Positions 58,301 through 64,000 of a DNA stretch of 64,000 bases are shown here, one piece after another. The notes under the pieces were generated by a model. The model ran no database searches. It was given only the letters and a program-made list of their open reading frames with translations, and was not told the origin of the DNA. Position numbers and translations under genes: made by a program. Where the stretch lies: positions 7,290,579 to 7,354,578 of the forward strand of contig OZ038436.1 of assembly GCA_964036275.1 (NCBI GenBank). Reading direction: 5' to 3'. Each line of letters begins with the position of its first letter. Position 1 is the stretch's first letter. Origin of the DNA: Litoditis marina. Its lineage: Eukaryota; Nematoda; Chromadorea; Rhabditida; Rhabditidae.

Positions 58301-58733
58301 GAAGAGTTGGAGATAGACAACAGTGGGGCTGCCGATTTCTGCAGGTGGCTTTGAATTTCTCTCCTTTTCTATCTTTTTCACTCTCTCTCTCTATTTCTTT
58401 CTCTCCCTCTTTCTCTCTCTCTCTTTCTCTTTCTCTCTCTTTCTATTTCTCTCTCTCTGTCTCTCTTCCTCTCTCTCTTCCCTTCTCAGTTGTGTACTGC
58501 CAAATTCCCGTGATTGTTCAATTGACTTCTAGTATAGAGGTCCATATGGTTTCAGATGGCCGAATGGATCAGTGCTCCACCACGAAACTTATACCCACGA
58601 GTTCGATCCCGTCGACGAGACGAGCAATCTGATTATTCTTTTCATTGTCTCACTGTCGTACTTGACGACCATGTATATTTTTCATTCAATTAGAAAAATG
58701 CGTTCAGTTGTCAACAAATTTCGTTTCCGGTGA
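45755..58733 (+). CDS. ABCG half-transporter with intact P-loop but degenerate signature (ABCG5-like position)
   Basis: Exons joining in phase: 45755-45825, 46167-46267, 47354-47446, 47757-47896, 48463-48580, 49197-49388, 50177-50257, about 50355-50480 (uncertain), 51682-51800, 52211-52303, 53143-53252, 53751-53889, 57432-57614, 58174-58344, 58556-58733; about 640 aa. N-terminus LECRNISFLSTV, then LKNIDLDAESGG and the Walker A GVAGSGKTTLLE split between exons 2 and 3. The signature place reads LSESARRR, Walker B LLVVDDP (Glu to Asp), and the H-loop has Arg for His (VSMRNPRSD). Then HFRNAGFPCPTNENPAVYY, five or six membrane stretches (for example YGKGLYSQLL, FRAVGVICAVCLCSQ, RYGNYWF) and a last TM with tail NKFRFR. 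Probable membrane partner of the divergent minus-strand gene. Exon 8 is a guess; without it the phase breaks. Confidence 0.82.
46452..46590. repeat. AGAATAGAAT-headed dispersed repeat
   Basis: Four AGAATAGAAT-type units, then TTTATTCGTGATTTAACACG and TGTGGCACTCCAAATGAG; related to 2626-2770 and the shorter 48246-48330. Confidence 0.65.
46691..46945. mobile_element. Half CACGTGA-family MITE joined to a GAGACGCAG MITE
   Basis: 46691-46775 is the left half of the CACGTGA family (ACTAGAAGTAAATTGAATAG, GCATCGTGCACTTTGTC). It is followed by an inverted-repeat element, CGTATGCTAGAAGATCCCGG ... CGCGATCTTCTACCATACG, with CTGCGTCTC and GAGACGCAG inside and a TTACATCCCGG...GGGATGTAA centre. A second copy of the latter is at 48612-48765. 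Confidence 0.65.
48612..48765. mobile_element. GAGACGCAG inverted-repeat MITE, copy 2
   Basis: ACGTATGCTAGAAGATCCTGG, CCCCTTCATCCCATCCTGCG at the left; GACGCAGGATGGGATGAAGG at the right. It starts 30 bp after the signature-motif exon of the plus ABCG gene. A CTCATGAG-rich segment follows (48770-48830). Confidence 0.7.
49446..49712. mobile_element. Inverted-repeat MITE beginning CATTAAAGATGGTCTGACA
   Basis: Left ATTAAAGATGGTCTGACAC and right GTCAGACCACCTTTAATG are inverted, and so are GAATCTCGTGCCTTGCGC / GCGAAAGGCACGAGGTTC. An extra GTCAGACCACCTTTAATG at 49578 suggests an internal duplication. Confidence 0.75.
49845..49882. repeat. GA microsatellite
   Basis: GAGAGA run of about 38 bases in an ABCG intron. 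Confidence 0.85.
50635..51010. repeat. GGTCAATGAG dispersed repeat, two copies
   Basis: 50640-50715 (diverged) and 50860-51000 carry AGCTACAAAAGCAAGAGAGCA-type starts and CTCTCGTCGAAGCCGCTA, as at 36780 and 60790. Confidence 0.65.
52388..52560 (+). mobile_element. tRNA-derived SINE-like element
   Basis: TAGTCGTCGTCAACGGTAAG, ATCTCAATTTCCGCTGTGTAC, then GTAGCGTAGGGTGTGCGC (A-box position), CTTTTGCTCGCAGGTTCGAT and TCCGGCGAGAGAC (B box GGTTCGATTCC). No functional tRNA fold expected. Confidence 0.75.
53001..53131. mobile_element. CACGTGA-family MITE next to an ABCG exon
   Basis: AATAGTCACGTAAACTAAC at the left, CGTGACTATTCAGTTGACTTC at the right. It ends 12 bp before exon 53143-53252. A partial copy follows at 53312-53405. 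Confidence 0.65.
55295..55353. repeat. TA microsatellite
   Basis: About 28 TA units in the long intron of the plus ABCG gene. Confidence 0.95.
57120..57310. repeat. Dispersed repeat shared with 2845-3060
   Basis: Carries GAGCGCGGCGGGAATTTG, AAATATTGAAAAACACATC and GTTGGCGTGACCCTTGGTC in the same order as the other copy. Confidence 0.7.
57880..58005. mobile_element. CACGTGA-family MITE
   Basis: CACGTGAAACATGTTAAACAC at the left to TTTACGTGACTATTCAATTT and ACTTTTAGTATA at the right, in the intron before exon 58174-58344. Confidence 0.65.
58378..58490. repeat. CT-rich low-complexity tract
   Basis: Imperfect CTCTCTTT repeats on the plus strand in the last intron of the plus ABCG gene. Confidence 0.85.
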
Positions 58734-58965
58734 CCGAATAATAGTTTTTTCGAGATTCTCAGCTCAAAACATCCCAAATCTCAAACTACGCAGCATTAAT
58801 ACTATTTATGAATACAATGAAACGTTTAACAACATGAAGCATTGGTTCAGGGCCAACTCTCGGAAACTCGACAGTGCTTGGGGCAAATTTCGGTCTTAAT
58901 CGGTTTGCTGGTGTGCTCTCCAATCTTTCCTCCTTTTCTCACGGGTCCTTCAAGAATTATCTGAA
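58734..58965. other. 3' flank of the plus ABCG gene
   Basis: Noncoding by eye; no canonical AATAAA seen before the SINE that starts near 58970. Confidence 0.4.
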
Positions 58966-58969
58966 ATAT

Positions 58970-59345
58970 GGTGATTGCCAAATTTATAAATCTCTCACCG
59001 GAATCGAACCTGCGTGCAAAAGATTTGTAGCAGAGCGCTAACCACTGCGCTACAAAAGCACATAACAGGCAAGTTTTGGAATCCAAGACCTGTGTGCGTA
59101 CACAGCGGAAAGTGAGATATACAGTACTCTCCTGCCTTTTTGTTGGCAACGACTACAAGAAGAGTTTGGGCTTCCATGAATGTGATTGAATGAACAGATT
59201 AGGTTAATTAATCGAAGTAACGACATGAAAATTGTTCAAGTGTTGTGCGTTCCAAATTTATAGAATATGCGCCCTTGGCGAAATTCGAACCGGGCCCGAA
59301 AGTTTGGGAGGCACCGACGCCAACCAATATACCAACTGGTCTTGT
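58970..59345 (-). mobile_element. SINE-like element and a second tRNA-like sequence
   Basis: 58970-59158: reverse-strand SINE with A box TAGCGCAGTGGTTAGCGC and B-box-like GGTTCGATTCCGG. 59255-59345: on the reverse strand TTGGTATATTGGTTGGCGTC and GGCCCGGTTCGAATTTCGCC, another tRNA-derived sequence without a convincing fold. Confidence 0.65.
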
Positions 59346-60154
59346 AGAGAAGCTGTTGACGAATCTTATTCATGTCTTCTTACACAGAACAAAGTGATGT
59401 ATACAGTATACCCCGCCTGCTTTTAAGCCACAATTATATCGAGTTATGTTCCTCATTTGACCATGTTATATAGTGTTGGTTCATGAGCGACCTACAAATC
59501 TTTTATCTCTGCATGCTCTGAGGTATTTGTGGCTGGGTACAGTTATTACATGAACGAATAAATGAACTGAGAACGAGAAATACTATCTAAAGAAGTTAAA
59601 TATTGGTTGTTCAATGTAATTGTTACTAATACTTGTATCATCCATCTCTCATCTAACTTCTATCAAAGTCAGATAATTGTTTCACACTAATAGAGTGAAG
59701 TAATGTTAAACTGATTTGTTTGTATAATCGATCGTTCTATTATTGATGTTACATAAATCTTTCACAATGTTCCTTTTTTTGTAAGTAATGTGTAACTCAA
59801 CTATCTGTATCATCAACCTTTCCAATAGTTACATAAATGTTTTACAATATTACAAAGTTTGTCAAGTGAAGTAGAACTTATATATCTGTATCATCATTTT
59901 TTTTATTTGGGATACATAAATGTTTTACTATTTTACAAAGTTTGTAAAGTATCGTGAACTCACATGCATAGGGGTACAGCGTGACAGGGAGAGGTCCTTC
60001 ATATGGGGTCTCACGGACTTAAACGGACGAGTGAAAATATAAGTGAATATACCTGGAAAATCGCGAATGAAATAAAGTTTATCACGCATAGATTAAATTA
60101 GGGAAAGCACACAAAACCAACAAGCAAAGTTCAATAATGAGCACTGAAACCCGG
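59346..60154. other. AT-rich spacer
   Basis: Repeated ACATAAATGTTTTAC-type words (59750-59945) suggest local duplication. The missing exons 4 and 5 of the DOMON-like copy at 60525-61776 were looked for here and not found. Confidence 0.45.
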
Positions 60155-60300
60155 TTACCGTTCAAACTAACGGTAAAAACCACGTATTACGTTAGATAAA
60201 CAGGTAACCTGTTTCTCATTTCAGGTTACCAACCGGTAACCTACTGAGGTACCCGAAAAGTGATTATCAAAGAAGGTTTGGGTTACTTAAAATCAGATAT
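60155..60300. repeat. GGTTACC-rich repeat, second copy
   Basis: CGGTTACCG, ATTTCAGGTTACCAACCGG and GTGATTATCAAAGAAGG parallel 19880-20005. Confidence 0.65.
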
Positions 60301-60318
60301 AGAATTCACCCCTTTATA

Positions 60319-60511
60319 GTGAGTACCAAATATATAAATTTCTGTCTCTCGCCGGAATCGAACCTGCAAGCAAAAGATGCGCAGCAGGGTGCTAACCAGT
60401 GCGGCTACTAGAGCACATGAACGGCAAGCTTCGAAATCGAAGAGACCTGTGTGTACACAGCGGAAAATAAGATTTACAGTATTCCCTGCCTTTCCGTTGG
60501 CGACGACTATG
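60319..60511 (-). mobile_element. tRNA-derived SINE-like element beside a DOMON-like exon
   Basis: Reverse-strand copy with GGTTCGATTCCGGCGAGAGA (B box) and the non-tRNA part up to GTCGTCGCCAACGG. It ends only about 14 bp from the third exon of the DOMON-like copy. Confidence 0.75.
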
Positions 60512-60789
60512 TTCTTCAACCTACCCTTCTCGGTGTTCTTGTACTGCGGTGTCACATAGGGAGTGCTATCCATGACTGGGGATTTGTACCCAGCTGTGTG
60601 GCCAGTGGCGAATCTCGTTCCTTGGTCGTCGTTTAATACCAAAATAATATCCAAATCAGCCTGAAGTTGAGGTTATATTGTTACTATAATTCCTAGAGAT
60701 ACCGAGATACATGGATGTGGAGTGAATGGCCATAAAGGAACACCATATTGTAACAATATGAAGTGAATGAATAAATCATGAAATTTTGA

Positions 60790-61090
60790 AATAGTTCGTG
60801 CTCAGAACGACTAGCGCCAATTTTATGGACTTGGCCGGCTACAAAAGCGAGAGAGCATGCAGGTCAATGAGGCCGCAGACATCCGCGTCTCTTCGATTTG
60901 CATACTCACTCGTCGAGGCCGCTACAAAAGTGAGTGGCCAATTGGCTGGGAATTGTCTGAGTGGGCGGAGTCAAAAGTTTCCAACAGCGACCAGCCGAAT
61001 CAAAAGTGTTGCCCAAGCTGGGTATCGAACTCAGCTTTGTTGGGTGGTGCAGCGCCAACAAGCAGCCGGCCAACTGAACATGTTGGCTGA
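60790..61090. repeat. GGTCAATGAG dispersed repeat with a tRNA-like tail
   Basis: CAGGTCAATGAGGCCGCAGAC and CTCGTCGAGGCCGCTACAAA match 36780 and 50860. 61015-61085 on the reverse strand has GAGTTCGATACCCAGC, a B-box-like word. It lies in intron 2 of the truncated DOMON-like copy. Confidence 0.6.
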
Positions 61091-61481
61091 AATTGAAAAC
61101 AGTGAATAGTTCCAGAATTGTCTCACCATACTGTCTCCAAAGGCGAGTCCTGTGTACTTGTTCGAGATGTTGAAGTCAGTTCTCGACGTTATGAATTTTA
61201 CCGTGTTGAAGTCTGCTGTTAACTGAAACACCATCAGTCCATCAATAATTCTGTCTCTGTTGAACTCATCACTCGTTGTTGAAAAGTTTTTCTAGAACTA
61301 AAACTGAAAAATTTGTTTCTCCTTCCTTATTTTTGGTTGAAACTATCGTAATCGTGTCAAGTAAGCGAGCGGTTTGGTTTCTTTTCATACCGGACAGAAT
61401 CGGTTCGATTCAGGTTCGGGGAGAGCCGATTCTGAGAGGAATTTGCCTATTTTCTTGCAGAATTTTCTGCTATACACTGGA

Positions 61482-61610
61482 AGTAAATTGAATATTCATG
61501 TAAAGTTCGCATTCTAATAAGGAATTGTGCACTTTGTCATTTCACGTTTCTGACTTTTGATGTGTTTAACATGTTTCACGTGACTGTGCAATTGACTGAC
61601 ATTATACTAT
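61482..61610. mobile_element. CACGTGA-family MITE, best-preserved copy
   Basis: TGGAAGTAAATTGAATATTC at the left, GTTTAACATGTTTCACGTG and CAATTGACTGACATTATA at the right; inverted ends. In intron 1 of the truncated DOMON-like copy. Confidence 0.65.
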
Positions 61611-61819
61611 ATTTTTGTAGTTGGGGAGAAATTGTGTATTTAAGTACAGTGTTACCCACCTCATACTGTATCGAAACATCATTGTTTCTGAAGTAGCATA
61701 TGTTGTCACTACTGGAGCCGGGAAGGTTGGCAAAGACCGAAGCCACGAGAAACGAAGCAACCAGGACAAGAAACATCTGAATAAAGTTGATATGTAGAAA
61801 TGAGGGGAGACTAGTGATA

Positions 61820-62008
61820 GTGTGGGCCAAATTAATGAATTTATGTCTCTCGCCGGAATCAAACCGGCGAGCAAAAGTTTCGTAGCAGGCAGCTAACCAT
61901 CTAAGAATTAGAGAACATGACCCGAATACTTCGGAATCGAAGATATGTGTGCGTACACAGCGGAAAGGGAGATATACAGTACCCTTCCGTTTTGTCTACG
62001 ACTATATA
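61820..62008 (-). mobile_element. tRNA-derived SINE-like element
   Basis: Reverse strand: ATATCTCCCTTTCCGCTGTG, TTTTGCTCGCCGGTTTGATT, CCGGCGAGAGACATAAATTC. It lies about 45 bp upstream of the start exon at 61776, inside the 5' region of that gene. Confidence 0.7.
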
Positions 62009-62049
62009 TAGATTGGAAATAGGCATGAATATGTGAAATGATGTAGAAT

Positions 62050-62275
62050 GGGTACATAGATGAAAGAGAACATGAAAGGGGAACAGAAGAGAATTTTTAT
62101 TCATGAAAGAGCTGTTCACGATAAATTGATTTATACCGTATTTTACTCAAACTTTTACTCAACAAAGTTTGCATACGGTTCACATGTTTCAGTCTGCTTT
62201 GGGGCGCGCAACGCTATGTTTAGGTACCCAGGGGTCCCTAACCTAGCTTTAATTTCTGTCCTCCTTTAATTTTCA
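62050..62275 (-). mobile_element. TTAA-type palindromic MITE, diverged copy
   Basis: Contains GGGGCGCGCAACGCTA, TTAGGTACCCAGGGGTCCC and ends TTCTGTCCTCCTTTAATTTT; related to 42420 and 29150 in reverse. Confidence 0.65.
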
Positions 62276-62344
62276 GCAGATTGCTCGAAAAAGGAGGGAA
62301 TAAGGTTGGGAACGGTGTGTTTATAGTTTCTTCTCTAGTTTAGA

Positions 62345-62530
62345 CGATGTTACATATAACTAACAAGTAAGAGAGAGGAAGAAAAAAAGAAGGATTAGGA
62401 GACATAGACAGCGAAAAAGGAAAATAAAAAAGAGAGACAAAAGGAGAAAGAAAGAGCAAGGGAAGAGAAGAGAAAAAGTGAGAGAAAGGGAGAAAAAGAG
62501 GGAGAGAAAGAGAGAGAAAGAGAGAGAAAG

Positions 62531-62585
<55 letters not shown>
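62345..62585. repeat. GA/CT microsatellite and purine tract
   Basis: Pure GAGA at 62533-62584 after about 180 bp of imperfect AGAGAAAG repeats. It stands between the conserved block (62678-62706) and the start exon, where the two sister genes have a shorter CT tract. Confidence 0.85.
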
Positions 62586-62588
<3 letters not shown>

Positions 62589-62677
62589 TCTAAATAAGAG
62601 AACATTGAGTGCCAGTTTTTGTGTGAACGGCATATGAAAGTAGTGAAAGTAGTGAGTGTCTTTTAAGTGATTAGAGA

Positions 62678-62706
62678 GCGATGTGTCGGTTTGTGATTGG
62701 TCCGTT
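62678..62706 (-). promoter_or_regulatory. Conserved upstream block of the DOMON-like genes, copy 3
   Basis: On the reverse strand ACGGACCAATCACAAACCGA followed by CACATCGC, matching 6346 and 10697. It is about 900 bp from the ATG at 61776 because repeats have expanded between. Confidence 0.55.
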
Positions 62707-63038
62707 CGTAAACATATTAAATGAACTAAGTGAGTTTATGGATTCTAAAGCCATATAGCCGCCACCGCCACTGAATTAATAGACATGATGGAACACTGGG
62801 AAGATGTACACTTGATTCAAACGTGTATTTATTATCATATAAGGATTGGTCTAGCAGAGAGCAGAAGCAACCCCAACATTGAAAACTATGCAAACTATGG
62901 ATACAAATGTTTGAGAATAGATCAAGGAATAATGTTTCTTAGCGTTTCAACAAGTTTTCACATTGATATATGTGACACTACAGTTACAAAAAAAAGAAAG
63001 AATGGGAGAAATAATTAAAAGTAAATAGTATTGCTTAC

Positions 63039-63968
63039 CTTTCTTCTCATTCTCATTTTTATGCTGGGAAGCAGTATAGAACATGTAAACAAAAACAGTG
63101 TTCAAAACGAGAAAAATATAGTGACGAACCATCATCACCTTTTAAAAATAGATTCTCGACCAAACAAATCTCACAAAAAAGTTTTCAAGTTTGTATCACG
63201 GCAAATTTGTACATGGTGTGCCTTGCAATTATCATGCACTGTTTCAAATTATTGCTGTAGAGCTCTTTATTAATTTCCTTTTTGAAAGTTTATAATAATA
63301 TCAACAGTTTAAGAGAAAACCGTGTCATACCCATTCACCCAAGAAACGGTTCAATTTTGCTTTTACACGATTGAAATAAACCATTTTTTTGTTTTCGAGC
63401 GAGAGAAAGTAGTTGAGTTTCGATGAAATTGATGAACTATGCGAGAAATTTGTTCGAAAAAACGAATTTAGTGTTGGGTGAGATAAACGCGCGTGTAATG
63501 TTCTTACTGGTAGGTTTTCTGTATTTCGATTTCACATCAAACTCTGAATGGCCCTTTTTTACTCGTGTGTTCCCGATAAGGTAGTCAATCTTGAGCAGTG
63601 TTTCAGAGGGCCACGAATGTGTTTTGACTGTTGAGACTGAACTATTCGTTCATCTCATCTTGAGTGGATGCGACAATGAAACAGTCATCAAAACAGAACA
63701 GAGTGGGCATTCGTCCTATTACGGAACTATCATTTAACACTCATTCTTGAACAGCCCACAAACAGTTTTGTGCACGTGTAGGGTTTAAATATGCAAAATA
63801 ATGATAGCAAACGAAGTTAACGAATGAATGCCATCACAATTATAAACAAACACCGCGCGTGTGAAATCAACTCAAAAAGTGCATAATAAACTCACCACTT
63901 CTGACCAAAGAGAGGACTCCAAATAAATTCCACTACCAAACATGGACGCCAGCGCGTAGTCGCAGACA
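63039..63968 (-). CDS. Two exons of an unknown membrane protein (5' end outside the window)
   Basis: Exon 63968-63896 is framed by TTTTCAG and GTGAGT and reads VCDYALASMFGSGIYLESS and then LWSEV. It joins in phase 0 to exon 63138-63039, which reads VMMVRHYIFLVLNTVFVYMF, then a charged segment QHKNENEKK before GTAAGC. The second exon is a clear transmembrane helix with a basic cytosolic side. I do not recognise the family. The next exon to the left is not clear; a possible short end lies near 62890-62850. Confidence 0.55.
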
Positions 63969-64000
63969 CTGAAAACAGTTTAATTGTCTGGAACGATCAC

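Larger units (their letters stand above)
60525..61776 (-). pseudogene. Truncated DOMON-like secreted protein gene
   Basis: Three exons join in the same phases as the 6904 gene: 61776-61660, 61222-61127, 60660-60525. The ATG is directly preceded by TTTATTCAG. Signal peptide MFLVLVASFLVASVFA; one Cys (DNICYF); exon 2 has ISNKYTGLAFGDSM and exon 3 ILVLNDDQGTRFATGH and MDSTPYVTP. Exon 3 ends at a usable donor (GTAGGT). Exons 4 and 5, with the RPL strand and the CPxxC end, are not visible downstream, where a SINE begins about 14 bp past exon 3. Either it lost its last third or those exons are far away. All three exons present are undamaged, so the break is recent or the gene has a new 3' end. Confidence 0.7.

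Noticed and set aside
58548..58630. tRNA-like A box (TGGCCGAATGGATCAG) and B box (GTTCGATCCC)
   Set aside because: The T arm does not pair, and the stretch is the in-phase start of the last exon of the plus ABCG gene (after TTTCAG). Coding function explains it better, though exonisation of a SINE is conceivable.
62340..62633. ORFs rich in Ser-Leu near the GA tract
   Set aside because: Translation of a microsatellite.

Overview
The window reads as nuclear DNA of a nematode, most likely a Caenorhabditis-type worm. It is AT-rich, its genes are cut into small exons by introns ending in TTTCAG-like acceptors, and an acceptor sits just before the ATG of every gene whose start I could place, as expected for SL trans-splicing. 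I cannot name the species. All gene models were joined by eye from splice-site phase and family motifs; long single-exon ORFs here are mostly chance.

Layout. 1-12,828: edge of an unknown gene, then a tandem cluster of small secreted DOMON-like genes: an orphan last exon at 1,464, a complete five-exon gene at 6,904-8,847, and a broken copy at 11,066-12,828. 13,105-19,470: a satellite of about 28 monomers of 223 bp. 19,480-22,460: unannotated duplicated sequence with one stray inverted satellite monomer. 22,464-23,784: a 145-bp element present three times upstream of a bHLH repressor gene (24,223-26,557) that ends in a WRPW-like WQPWE.

27,261-58,733: two very large, divergently transcribed ABCG half-transporter genes, one minus (44,864 down to 27,261) and one plus (45,755 to 58,733), with about 890 bp between their start codons. 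The arrangement resembles the head-to-head ABCG5/ABCG8 pair of vertebrates. The nucleotide-binding domains of both are strongly degenerate, and one exon join in each is unresolved. Their introns are full of MITEs, tRNA-derived SINEs and long inverted repeats.

60,525-61,776: a fourth DOMON-like copy on the minus strand, apparently truncated, with a SINE directly after its third exon. 63,039-63,968: two exons of a minus-strand membrane protein that enters from beyond the right edge.

The most notable signals are the degenerate divergent ABCG pair, the birth-and-death history of the DOMON cluster with its shared upstream block, the triplicated element before the bHLH gene, and several unusually long foldback repeats. 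I found no rRNA, CRISPR, or convincing functional tRNA gene.
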